DNA of 64,000 bases from Guadua angustifolia. Taxonomy: Eukaryota > Streptophyta > Magnoliopsida > Poales > Poaceae. The notes beneath the pieces are model-generated. The model was not told where the DNA came from. It made no database searches and saw only the letters and a program-made list of their open reading frames with translations. This document shows positions 44,518-55,910 of the stretch, piece after piece (position 1 is the stretch's first letter; each line of letters begins with the position of its first letter). The position numbers and the translations under genes are program-made. The stretch lies in NCBI GenBank assembly GCA_036346375.1, contig CM070512.1, forward strand, positions 39,168,466 through 39,232,465, in the 5' to 3' direction.

Positions 44518-44988
44518 CGCCGACGCTTGTTACCGATAATAATGAAAAGGGGCTACACGCCGCACCCAAACTCGATGGTAGCACAAGAACACCCGATGTA
44601 TACAGGTTCGGGCTCTCACGGTGGAGATAATACCCTAGTCCTGTGCTCTGGAATTATATGTGGATAGCTATTCGCTAATGAGATCTTGTGTGTTTATATG
44701 TTTCTGAGGTGCCCCGCCCCCTCCCTTTATATAGTAGAGAAGGGCGGTTACAATATTGAATCCTACTCGGATACGAAGTAGGGGTTTCTATCCTGAGCTC
44801 ATATCGGTTCAGATTACAATCATCCTTTACCTAATATGACTCGGCTTCCTTAGCTAACGCCTATCCTGGTTCTTCATGCTTTACTCGGCCCAAGCGATCT
44901 TCAGTGTTATCCGATCAATACGACCCAAGTTCGCCTGGTTGAGCCTTGATGGGCCGCTTGGTGGGCCCCGGGACATAAATATCCCACA
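44518..44988 (-). repeat. 5' LTR of the minus-strand Ty3 element
   Basis: About 471 bp. Minus-strand start TGTGGGATATTTATGTCCC; the TATA box reads ACTATATAAAGGGAGGG near 44725. The inner end (GCGTCGGCG) is degenerate. The adjoining primer site, GTTAGGCGCGCCGGTAG on the minus strand, parallels the plus-strand element. U3 is unlike that of the partner LTR. Confidence 0.8.
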
Positions 44989-44993
44989 ACTCT

Positions 44994-45484
44994 ACATTAT
45001 GATTAGTTGAATACCCGTGAATTGCAACTGATCTCAAGTAAACCTAATATAAGTTCTAAACTTAGGAAACCAATATCATAAGGTTATTATCCCTACATAT
45101 GACGGTATCATACATAATTTGCATCCAATGAACATACAACATAGAGTCTTGTATACATATTTATCCACAAAAGATCCCATTAACTAAAGAGATGGGAAAG
45201 TAGATAGCAGACCTACCACCACCACTAAGTCCTTTTTTATAATAGTAAAATATATGATATTCTATATTGTGTGTTATACTAAATAATATTAAGATAGCAC
45301 AAATGAAACAATTTTAATAAAAAAATTAAAATTAAACACAATTGGAAAGCAGCTCAATCGTGAAAAAAGAGAATGCTCAGAGGGAGTAGCTAAAGCAACT
45401 AACATCGAAAGTTCAAAAATAATTTGAAATTTGGATTATACCATATGCTCTGCAACTATATGTTTTTGAAGTCATCACTTTTCT
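44994..45484. other. Intron spacer, AT-rich
   Basis: No gene, RNA or transposon structure was recognised between the Ty3 element and the inverted repeat. Confidence 0.5.
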
Positions 45485-45838
45485 AGCGCCCTGACAAACC
45501 TTTTTTTTTTTGCAAATATGGCTTCATTCTAAACATAATTGCAAAAATAGCCCCATCCCCGATTACGAAAGCACCAGCAAACGACACGGGTCGCCTGCCG
45601 CACTCCCACATCACGGAAGGAGCTATCGAGCTATAGGACATTTGGTAGCTTCGATGGCCTATTGGCACTTCTATAGTCGGGGATGGGGTATTTTTGCAAT
45701 TGCGTTTGGAAGGAGGCCAAATTTACAAAAAAAAAAAAAGTTTGTCATGGCCTATTGGCACTTCTATAGTCGGGGATGGGGTATTTTTGCAATTGCGTTT
45801 GGAAGGTGGCCAAATTTACAAAAAAAAAAGTTTGTCAT
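45485..45838. repeat. Inverted repeat with a duplicated right arm
   Basis: The left arm (GACAAACCTTTTTT...ATTGCAAAAATAGCCCCATCCCCG) is the reverse complement of a right arm (CGGGGATGGGGTATTTTTGCAATTGCGTTTGGAAGG...AAGTTTGTC) that occurs twice in tandem (about 45654-45747 and 45748-45835). It resembles a small foldback element whose right arm was duplicated. It is non-coding. Confidence 0.7.
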
Positions 45839-46441
45839 GCCCTTGCTGGCTGCTAGCCTGTGACGACCCCGGCATATGGTTGACCAAGGATTCCCAGGGT
45901 AGTAGTAGCAGTAGCTTTCTCACTTAATTTACCCTCATCGACAAAGCATTTGCAACAATAGTGCAGTAGAGAATCTCGCGCTCATCACCGTGTAATAGAT
46001 TTCCTTCTCCTTGATTTTCCTTTTTTTTTCTGTTGCTGATCAAGCTCATCATTTGAAGGATGGTGAAATCCTCTACTGCGAACTTTGTTCCCTTTTTGTT
46101 ATAAGAATAAAATTTGGCTGATTAGTTAAACGCGACGGAAAAGTCATACTGGTCTCTACTTGCCACTTCCTACAATCCTACTACTGTTCGGCCATAATAT
46201 CTTCTGTTGCCACGAACTCTGACTCTACCGAGCTATAGTTCATATCGAATCGGTAGCTTCATGCAGTTGACTCATGTCCACAAAAATGGTATAGGGAGGT
46301 TGTTTAACATCTCTGCTCATCTCGGTTTGAATCCCAGGGTTCCTAGGATCGGCTCAGGTGCTCATCCTCTTGGCTCCTGGTTTCTATGATGTGTTGGGGT
46401 GGGCGTAATTGATTTGTCTTTTGCGTACTTGTTGATTGCTG
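45839..46441. other. Intron spacer
   Basis: No gene was recognised. A stretch near 46320-46345 (GGTTTGAATCCCAGGG) looks like a tRNA B box, but no matching A box or tRNA fold was found. Confidence 0.4.
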
Positions 46442-46456
46442 AATCAATTGATTTCT

Positions 46457-48283
46457 TTTTTTTTTCGAAAGAGCAGCACGAGAAAGTGCTGCAAATGTAT
46501 TAAATGGAGATAAGGGAAAGGTGGGTCCTGTTTTTTAAGGAAAAAATCGGACCCGTGAAAAAACCTTACAGATATTCACCGTTGAACACAAAAAAAGGAA
46601 GAACCACTTGTAAACCTACGGACGGAAAACGCATATGACATACAAACAGGATATCAGAAACAAGAAAACACACACCAATACTGAAACACCTAATTCGCAG
46701 AGTTCCTTGACCGGGCGTAGCTATGTGTTTGTACCGCGTCCTTGATCACCATGGCTACTTGCTCTGGCGTACTATCTAACCCTTGGAAAATGCGTCGGTT
46801 TCTCTCTAGCCAGATATTCCACCAGAAGTAAATGAGTAGGCCATCAATATGACGTCGTCTTTCTTTGTCAAATTGGATTCGAAACCTTCTCCACCACGTG
46901 TATATCGACCCATTAACGTTCAAGTTTTGGTACTGATCCAAGTTCCCCCATCTTAAGAGGTGGCTCCACACTTGCGTAGCGAAAGGACAATCTTTGCAGA
47001 GGTGACTTGGTGTTTCTTGTGCCCCATTGCAAAGACAACAGGTTGTATTACATGGCCATCCTTTCTTGAGCATGTTATCTGCCGTTAAGATTTTGTTGTG
47101 AAGTAGTGTCCATGCGAAGAATCGACATTTAGGTTCCGCTTTCGCTTTCTATATCGGGCAGATCTTCATCTTATAGTACACGGTGTGAAATTGCATCATG
47201 TAGGCGCTCCTTGTTGTGTATTGTCTATCAGCGGTCCAACGCCAAATTATCTGATCCTCTCTTTCTTCGTCTCTATTGATTCTGCAAATTGCTTCATAGA
47301 GTGCAACGAACTCCCTGATTTCTTTTTCTGAGTTCACCGGTGTGCAAAAACGGATCCAATGGTTGTTTGTCAAAGCTCTATGAACGGATATATTCTTTCT
47401 TCTTGCTATTTGGAAAAGACTCGGAGCTATGTTTTTTGGCGCTTGTCCCTCCACCCAACTTAATCTCCAAAAGTCTGCGAGCTTGCCATTTCCTATCGAG
47501 ACTACAATTGAAGCATTGAATAGAGAAACATCAGTTTCATCGCAGGGCAAATCAAACCCCGTCCAGGCCCTTTCATTGTTTTTCCATCTAAACCATAGCT
47601 AGCGCAGCCTAAGCGCTCTGGCGAAGCGTTCCATATCCATGATACCAAGCCCCCCTTTGTTCTTTGGCATACAGGTGATTTGCCATTTGAGTAAACAGTG
47701 CCCTCCGCTGCAATTTGCCGGCTCTTTTCCTCTCCAGAGAAAGCTTCTTCTGAGTTTATCAATGGAACGAATTAGCCATTTTTGCGCAGGAAAGACTGAC
47801 ATATGATAAATTGGTTGTGATGTTAATACAGCCTTAACTAGGGTCTCCCTTCCGGCGGAGGAAAGTAGTTTGCCTTTCCAGCCAGCAAGCCGAGTGCTTA
47901 TTTTGTCAATCAATGGTTGGATTTCCATCCTCCTTAGGTGTCTAACGTGTAATGGCAGACCGAGGTATTTTCCTGGGAATTTTGATAATTTCCCCGGGAA
48001 AGCATTCAGCAACGCTTGTAAGAGGTCATCGTGGCATCTAATGGGGTAAATTTCAGTTTTGAAGATGTTGATCTTAAGGCCCGAGCATCTTCCAAAAATA
48101 TCCAAAATTCGGCCTAGGGCTTTCAGCTCCTCCACATCTGCATTTAAAAATATCCCTGCATCATCCGCGTAGAGGGAGCATCGCAGTTTCGCTTTTGTTG
48201 GAAGGACTGGTTTGAGGATACCCCGGTTCGCTGCCAACTCAATCAACTTTTGTAGGGGGTCAATTGCCAGGATCAATCAACTC
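46457..48283 (-). mobile_element. 5'-truncated L1-type LINE
   Basis: A minus-strand insert of 1.83 kb with a poly(A) tail (poly-T at 46457-46465 on the plus strand), flanked by a perfect 15-bp duplication AATCAATTGATTTCT (46442-46456 and 48284-48298). It encodes the end of a non-LTR reverse transcriptase (SLYADDAGIF near 48165; KYLGLPLHVRHLRRMEIQPLIDKI; LLKWQITCMPKNKGGLGI), followed after stops by the Zn-binding RVT-associated domain (CCLCNGAQETPSHLCKDCPFATQVWSHLL, about 47010-46930, CxxC...HxxxxC). Stops at about 47597 and 47148 and the missing 5' half make it inactive. Confidence 0.88.
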
Positions 48284-48521
48284 AATCAATTGATTTCTCT
48301 CTTTCATGTTTTATATTATTCGGCCATCCTTATTTTTCATAACATCTTAAGCATTTGCTCGTGCATCTTGAAACCACCTTGCTACTAATCGACAATACCA
48401 GTTTCAAGATATGATGCATCGTGCATCAGAATTTATTAGTTCTCTCTTTTCGCGTAGTTGTTTCACATGATTATATACATCGAGCTTTACTAATGTGACT
48501 GTACCGCACTACTTACTGTAG

Positions 48522-50490
48522 GTGCTTATGTGTGATTGATGATATATGGGAAGAGCAGGCGTGGGATATTATCAAACTTGCTTTGCCAGATGGTAATTGT
48601 GGAAGCAAGATAATCACCACCACCCGCAAAAAGGATGTTGCAAAACATGCTGGTGGTGTTTATGAGCTACAACCTCTTTCGGACCATTACTCTAAAGAAC
48701 TGCTTAATATGAGATTATTTGGCTCTAAAGATGGGTGTCCACTTCATTTGACCGAAGTCACTGAAAACATCTTAAATAAATGTGGCGGTGTACCATTGGC
48801 CATTATTACTATAGCAAGCCTACTAGCTAATAAACCGACGCCACAAGAATGGGAGAAGGTGAATAAGTCTATCGGTACAGGAATGGAAAAAAGCCTTGAT
48901 GTGGACAAGATGAGTAAGATATTGAGTCTCAGCTACAATGATCTTCCCCCTCATTTGAAGACTTGCTTGTTGTATCTAAGCAAATATCCAGAAGATATGA
49001 AGATTGGCAGGGATACTTTGGTATCGAGTTGGATAGCAGAGGGTTTCATTACCGACGAGGGACAAGCTGCAGGGTTACGCTTGCAGGAGGTAGGAGAGTC
49101 TTACTTCAACGAACTCATTAACAGAAGCTTAATCCAGCCAGTGGAGGAAGACCCTCTTTATGACGAACTCATTATCGGGCAGGTGCATTCTTGCCGAGTG
49201 CATGACATGGTGCTTGAGCTCTTAAATCGGTTGTCAGCTGAAGAAGGCTTTGTTACCACGTTATTTGCAGATGGTCAGCAAGCTGCAGGTACATCTTCAA
49301 TGCAGAAGAAGAAGATTCGCCGGCTATCCCTCCACAATAGCGGCAATACCTTTGCTTCGCCGGAAGCAAGAGAGCGGTTGTCCCAAGTGAGGTCTCTAAC
49401 TGTCTTTGGCAGTGTTGATTCCAATATTCCACCCCTGTCAAGCTTTCCAGTTCTTCGTGTGTTACAGAAAGAGGACCGCCATCCTATGTGTCTTAAAAGT
49501 CATCTTAAGGATCTCGGCAACTTGCGTCTCCTGAGGTTTCTTCGGCTACGCGGTATGACGGAAATCCCCGAGAGTATAGGGGATCTACAGTTTCTGCACA
49601 CATTGGACGTTTCAACACGTTTCTGTGATGTACAGTTGCCAAAGCCTTTTGTTAACCTAAGAAAACTGGTGCGGCTGGTCTGTCGTGGAGTGAGACTGCC
49701 ACATGGTGTGGCTCTTGGTAATATGAAATCTCTGCAGGAGGTGGTAGGCATTGACGTCGTCACCGAGTACGAAATGCAAGAGATTGGTACTCTGACTGAG
49801 CTGAGGGTCCTTCATATGGTGGTCGATAAAGATGCGAAGCATACTGGAAATTTCAGGGAAGCCTTGCTCAAGTGTCTGCAGAGGTGCAACAAATTACAAG
49901 ACATACAGATAGGTCTAATAAACGCAAGTATTCCCGTAGATTTCATGCAAGGGGTTCCTTCGGGTCTCCAAAGGTTCCACAGCAGTGAGATTTCATGCAA
50001 GGGGTTCGAGGCATTCCCAGGGTGGATAAATTCCTCGCTCTCCTCCCTCACCACCGTAGACATCAAGGTGGACACCTGTATGAGGCAGGAGTACCTTGAC
50101 GCACTTGCAGAATTGCCCTCTCTTCTCTCTCTCAGGCTAAGAGCATATCATTGCCCGAAACAAAAAGAAAGGATCATCATTCATAGCGCTGGATATGCAT
50201 TCCGATGTCTACAACATCTTCACATTAAAACATGCTGTACGGGGCTCACGTTTCAACCAGGGGCTATGCCAAAGCTTCAAAGGCTCTTTTTTGGGTTCCG
50301 ACCGTGTCAGACCAAACATTATCGCGATGGATTTGATTTCAGCTTGGAGAACCTTCCTTCTCTCAGGCATGCTACGTTTTACGTAATGTGGTCTGGTGAT
50401 GAAAACAACAATTATGTACCAGAAGCAAAGGCTGCTATTCGGAAGGCATTTAATGATTATCCAAACCATTTAACTGTTAATTTGATTTAG
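48522..50490 (+). CDS. CC-NBS-LRR receptor, exon 2 (NB-ARC remainder and LRR)
   Basis: An uninterrupted 656-codon exon starting in phase with exon 1. Counting from the V of VIDDIW: kinase-2 LCVIDDIW, RNBS-B GSKIITTTR (24-32), GLPL motif CGGVPLAI (84-91), RNBS-D-type CLLYLSKYPED (145-155), and the MHD-position motif CRVHDMV (221-227), where VHD replaces MHD. Leucine-rich repeats follow (LGNLRLLRFLRLRGMTEIPES, then IGDLQFLHTLDVS and others) to the TAG at 50488. As in CNL receptors, NB-ARC would act as the nucleotide switch and the LRR in recognition and autoinhibition. The undamaged reading frame argues against long-standing pseudogene status. Confidence 0.88.
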
Positions 50491-53400
50491 CCCTCCATAT
50501 GAAGACTTAAGAGGTACTGGCTTTAGCTTATATTCCTCCTCCGAATCAACATTTAACTGTCCATATATGCTTTCTCGTTTGTTTATAATTGATTGCATTT
50601 TCTTTCTATTTTCGGGATGATCACCTGGCATAATGATTTAAACTAATATAAAAGGTACTTTGAAGGTTACTCCTCAACCGATCGATTATCTAATACATCA
50701 GTCTTTTCATCTCTCCTTTTAAATTTTGAAAAATAGAGTATTTTTCATTTCTTCCCTTTTGATCTCTCTCCTCCGGCCAAAATCAAATGCCCTGTTAAAA
50801 AAGATTATCTGTTTTGTAAAAAATAAAAGAAAAACAAATCTCTGGTCAGTCCTCCCATATATTGAAGGAGCGATGGCAAAAAAAAAACAGCCGAAGTTGA
50901 TGTGCGGTGCTTGTCTACAAAGCTCTACTGCTCTAGTGGTATTTCATTCATAGTTTAATGCTTATACGATGGGTGTAGTCACCTAAGAACCTTAAGGTTA
51001 GATTTATGGAATATTGAAAACAACGGCGATTGATTTGTAGTTACATTTATTAGTCAACTTATGTTCTGAATAAATGATGTTTTAGTATTTTATACTTTAA
51101 CCAAAGCAAATTTACAAAAGATCAAATTAACCTCTCTTATTAGACTACTTATTGCTATTGGATAGCGTTTATTACTCTAGTCTATAGAGTTAATTGATCT
51201 TGGAAATAATCAAAGGGAAAGGGTATATAAGGAAAAGAGGATGAAAAATCATATCGAAATTATAGAAGGACAATGGATTAAGGAACAAAATTTAAAAGCT
51301 AGAATTTATGTAAGCACCAGTATTTTACATGTCTTTATGAGCCCTAGCTAATTATGCGAGCTCTAACCAAACAACCTGTTAATCAATAGTTGTCAAAATC
51401 TGTCATCTGTGTCCATTCTATGTTCATTAGCAAAGACAAAATTGAATACAGAACAGTATAAATTTGTGGTGTTTGCTTTTCAGGACAATATCTTTTTATA
51501 TCTTTGTCAAAAGACATTGAACTATTATAGCTCTTTGACCTAGGCTGAAAAGGGAAAGGGCATGTGGGTAAAAAGTCTGTTTTGTCCCTAACCCATTTTT
51601 TCTTCCTCCTCTTCTCTCCCTCCTGCTCTTCCCCGTCTTGCATCCATCTGCACCACAAAGCTTCTCCATAGTCCCTGCAATCTTACACTGCATGAAAGCC
51701 TGAACTGTCATTTGTAAGGTTGTGGGGCACCGGCAGTCATTTGCAAAAAATTCTCTCTCCAACTCAACCAAATATAACATTTTAATAGGCAGAGTATCAT
51801 ATGACAAAGAGCCACCGGAATTTAGTGTCTTTTGGCAAAGTGTAGAATTACAAACAAATCTAAAAAATCATAGATGTTCAACATGCCAAATTATGTGCTC
51901 TTGCCAAAGTTGTGCAAAAATATGGCTATTTGTGTACATTGGACAAAAACAACAAATATGTGCACGGATAATTGAAATGCAAGTCTTTTCTCACGTCTTT
52001 TATGCACAGTATACAAATGATCAATTTTTTTCAAGTGCGCAGATTGTAGATCTATGATTTTTTTGAAATGCACAAGCCAACATGCACCCATGTGCATAAA
52101 ATCTTTATAAACCCCATGTGCATAAAATCTTTATAAATCATTTTACATAATTAGTCAATAAGCACACTTGTTACTGGCTAAGACTTAATTCTCTTGTTGT
52201 TTCTTCCACAGGAAAAGGAAACATGTGACATCCTCTACAAGAAAACATGTAGCACGTTGGCGTTGCTCATCACACTCCTTGACTATGGGTCACTGGCTAT
52301 GCCTATGCGCATTGTAATTTCCACGAAACCCTATCATTTCATTTGGAACTTAAATTATGTTTCACATATTTGAACTTGTAATGGCTTGACATTTGTGGTA
52401 GGTAGCGTGAACTGTGGTGTGTTTTTGTTTTTTTGGCATCCCTAGTGTGATTGTGGGCTACATGCTCAGCTACAAAGAGGTTTTGGTTCCTTGAGTATGG
52501 GTCACTGGCTATGCCTATGCGTATTGTAATTTCCACAAAACCCTATCATTTCGTTTGGAACTTAAATTATGTTTCGCATATTCGAACTTGTAATGGCTTG
52601 ACATTTGTGGTAGGTAGCGTGAACTGTGTGTGTGTGTGTGTGCGTGTGTGCGTGTGTGCGTGCTGGTTTTGGTTCTCTTTTCACGACACAATTATAAGGA
52701 TCACTTGTCAAATTGTTGATCACACGACACATTCGTTGTATATTTCTCTAGCAGCAAAAACAATGTAGAAAACACTACAATTTCACCAAATGCATAAATA
52801 GTAAGAATGCGTGGATGAGATGAGAATGCACAATGTAATGAGAAAATAATATTGAATCATTACACCCTTTGAGAATTAGCCATCTTTAATGATCTGCTAA
52901 AAATTCGATGCTATTACCAAACAAAGTGAAGTAGACGATTAACAAATAGAAAGGGACAGGTTCGTCCTAGAGATATCTGTTATTAGTCAAATGGGGGCAG
53001 ATGTGCTTTTTTTAAGTTAAAACAATAGAAGAGGCTCCTACTGTGCTATATTATAGATAAATAAGGGTTACTGTTTGTATTTACAATATGTACGAAGAGG
53101 AAAAACAATTTAAAGAGACTCTAGCCAGAAAAGAATGTCAGCATGATACTCCTCCGCCTTCACTCCCAGTCTTGAAGTAGTTAGATAATGATATGAAGTA
53201 GGTAGATAATGACATAGTGATGCACGAAGCCACGAATAAAGCAGCATGCAGAATGTTGACTTCATAAATGAACATTTACACAAAAGCTTATCCTTACGTA
53301 TGCTGCAATTTATAAAAAAAAAGGACAGAATAGAACAGCACAATATGACAGTCATAGCCTAATGTTCAGATGACAAGAGCAAAACTCTACAATTTCTAGT

Positions 53401-54337
53401 GCCTAGGAGCCCACAGCTAGAGAAGCTCAATAATGATACATAACCACTTCAAATACCAAATATTATAAGGCATGTATATTGCTCACAAGGTGAAGATACA
53501 TATTGCAGATTAGGGATTATTTTATCACAGAGGTAGTCGTCCACTACACTAATGTTAGTGGACAATTCTAAACACCAAAACATGCTCACTTGATATATAT
53601 CAAAATATGTCTGGAATATATGTAGAAGTTTTAAAATATGTTGATATCTTACTTTGCTATAGACAGAAAATCCATATATAAATGCAAACAACCATGTAAA
53701 TACAAGATGTCATTTCTGTTTGTTTAACTATAAAAGGCATCCAACGGTAATTTTCAGTGAACATAAACAGTGAGTTCACTTAGGAACTGATTACTAACAT
53801 GGTATCGGTCATCAACATAAGCCTACAATGCACCAACACAAGTCCATTTACACTTTTGTTGGCGCACCCATTGCAACACGACAACCACAATGAATGCAAC
53901 GCCTATAAAAGGGCAACTTGCAAATACGTAAAAAAATGTATAAAGAGTGGAAAGTGCGGAAAAATATGAAGCGAAGGTTAGTAAGCAGTTAACGCTGCAA
54001 TGATCACTTTCAATAGCATTGTCACTTCAAACAGTTCTTTAAAATGATATAAAATACAAAATCGAGTAATCAACCATTGAGTAAAACGAAGTAGCACCTG
54101 TTACGTGAACTCCAGAATGAACATAAGACTCCATGGCAGGCAAAATCTTGGCATAGCATTTTAACAAACAAGATGGGATAGCAAACTGATATATGATGAC
54201 TGATAAGACAATTCAACAAAGATTAGTTGAACAATCTGACAGCACAAGGGCATGTTACTCACATATAGATATAAGCTACCACAGATAATAACAGAGGAGA
54301 TTGACAATTAAAACTTTTTAGGCAATTAATATCATAC
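50491..54337. other. Intergenic region, no gene seen
   Basis: AT-rich. A direct duplication of about 140 bp occurs at 52284-52425 and 52497-52638 (TATGGGTCACTGGCTATGCC in both). A GT microsatellite lies at 52626-52662 and a 2x repeat of CATGTGCATAAAATCTTTATAA at about 52087-52136. Short open frames here have no protein likeness. Confidence 0.6.
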
Positions 54338-55512
54338 CCTGTGCCTGAAACACTGCAGAGGCTCACGATTTCTCCTGTTCTCACGAAAGCACACCCAGGC
54401 AATGTGAGCATGGATTGCACATGAAACACGGTGATGCACCTTTGCTTATGGCTTGGGGAGAATGTAGCCTGCAATTTGACAACAAATCGCATGCTATTTT
54501 CACATAGCTGAACAGTACAGTAGAGACAAATGAGACCAAAAAAATCAAGAGTTATTGTACCATCATGCACACAAGCCTCCTGCACATCCCTGACAGCAGC
54601 CTGCTCAACAATGTTCCTCACCAAGAAACAATTGATAGCCTTGCCCTATTTAAAAGAAATCATGCACTTAAATTCAAAATATTGAAGGGTGCACAGTAAA
54701 ACAAACACCCTCACATCACATCACAGCAAGCACCTTCAGACTCCTGTGTACAGATATGTTAGCCTGTGACTGACACATGAAAGAAACATCTTTCCCTAAA
54801 CCATTCTTTGCTAGTTATATTTACACCACCTACCATACAACCTACGATCTTAAAGCATATCTAAGAAAAATATTTACCTCACTCAATGCAATCCAAATGT
54901 CCATAGCTGGAGCCCACACTATCATGACACTCAACAGAACTGCCTCCCTAAACCAAGGCAATTACCATCATCAATTCATCATACATTCGAACAACATTCA
55001 TTTCATCAGCAACTACAGCTAACTAGAACAATATTGTATCCATCATGCGTAGTAAAAACACATGACCTGGTCGCTCAGATGATAGTTGCAAAACTTGCGA
55101 CCTGAATTTGCCACGACCTCCAAATCACGCAAGCTAGATTACCACAGGGAGCCTAAAATTTACCAGAGTGCTAGTACACTAGAAGAGCACGTCTTCTTCA
55201 CTAGCACACCAATCGGTCCCTACCAGGGCTAATCACGACCCACAGCAACACATCAGATCACGAGCCAAGTCGCCGCGACGAGCGACCAGCATGCCTACCT
55301 TGGGGCAGCACTTGGCGCAGTTGGAGCAGCAGATTTACTTGACGTGACCGCGGCCGTGCTTGTTGCGCCAGCCATTCCTGCGCTTGAACGTCTGCAACGC
55401 GGCCACAACCCACGGAAACGAAGCCGTGAGAAGGAAGCGGTGAGGGCGAGGAGATACAGAGAGGGAGGTAGGACCCAGGGCCAGGGTTTCGAAGGAAGGG
55501 GACACTTGCCGT
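54338..55512 (-). pseudogene. RPS26: Unprocessed eS26 (RPS26) pseudogene
   Basis: Minus-strand exon-like blocks with splice sites spell cytosolic ribosomal protein eS26. 55391-55299 gives TFKRRNGWRNKHGRGHVK-stop-ICCSNCAKCCPK; 54645-54561 gives KAINCFLVRNIVEQAAVRDVQEACVHDG; 54468-54338 gives YILPKP-stop-AKVHHRVSCAIHAHIAWVCFRENRRNREP. Stops lie at 55335-55337 (TAA for the expected Tyr codon) and in the third block (again TAA for Tyr). Several conserved basic residues are lost. The likely first exon at 55510-55512 reads ACG followed by GC instead of ATG followed by GT. Retained introns show it arose by DNA duplication or local decay, not by retroposition. The last exon was not found. Confidence 0.85.
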
Positions 55513-55619
55513 GTCGGGAGGAGGCGGAGGCGGAGGCGGATCTCCAGGGTTTGAGGAGAGCGGGGAAGAAGACGGCGGCGGCGGAGCAGAGACACCGGCG
55601 AGAGAGACATCTCTCCCTA

Positions 55620-55760
55620 GGGCTTTTGTAACGCTCCGACGTGGGCTGTGGCCGTGCGTGGGCCTAGCAAAGCCCAGTAAGGCCCGAATCGAAAGAGAGC
55701 TATAAACCCTCTTCTCCTACCCGTCTCCCCTCCCCACCACTCCTCGCGAAAACCCTAACG
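55620..55760. promoter_or_regulatory. Promoter between eS26 relic and eS12 gene
   Basis: Contains GGGCC/GGCCC site-II-like elements (GTGGGCCTAG, AGCCCAG, AAGGCCCG at about 55657-55687), a TATA-like CTATAAA near 55700, and telo-box sequences (AAACCCT at about 55704, AAAACCCTAAC at about 55750). Site II plus telo-box is the usual signature of plant ribosomal protein promoters. Divergent gene placement suggests it once served both genes. Confidence 0.6.
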
Positions 55761-55910
55761 CTGCCGCTCTCCAACCTCCCGCAAGGTGGCGGCGCTGGCC
55801 TTTCTTACCCGTGTTCTTCTTCTTCTTCCTCGCGGATCCCTTCTAACATTTCTCTTTCTTGCTCCCCAGATCTAACCTTGGCAATTGGCCCGGCGCTCGG
55901 AGCGCAGGAG

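Larger units (their letters stand above)
35200..44988 (-). mobile_element. RIRE2-like Ty3 element on the minus strand, with unequal LTRs
   Basis: 9.8 kb between ACTCT duplications (35195-35199 and 44989-44993). Reading the minus strand from the right: LTR, gag, protease, reverse transcriptase, RNase H, integrase without chromodomain, a 3.1-kb 3' region and the second LTR. The protein text is close to that of the plus-strand element (for example TDNGTQFRGEDFQDWCDELG). The two LTRs share R-U5 but differ strongly in U3, which is not expected of an intact insertion. Coding is fragmented by frameshifts. Confidence 0.88.
31418..48521 (+). other. 17.1-kb phase-2 intron of the receptor gene
   Basis: Donor AAAAG|GTACAA at 31417/31418 and acceptor CTTACTGTAG|GTGC at 48521/48522. 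Joining restores AGG (Arg) and gives NKRCLCVIDDIW, which places kinase-2 where it belongs after the P-loop exon. The bulk is transposon: a foldback element, a 9.8-kb Ty3 element, a short inverted repeat and a LINE. Without them it would be about 2.7 kb. The alternative is two gene halves separated by insertions that abolish splicing. Confidence 0.7.

Noticed and set aside
45839..46441. Possible tRNA gene or second SINE near 46320
   Set aside because: Only a B-box-like GGTTTGAATCCC is present; no A box, cloverleaf or terminal duplication was found.
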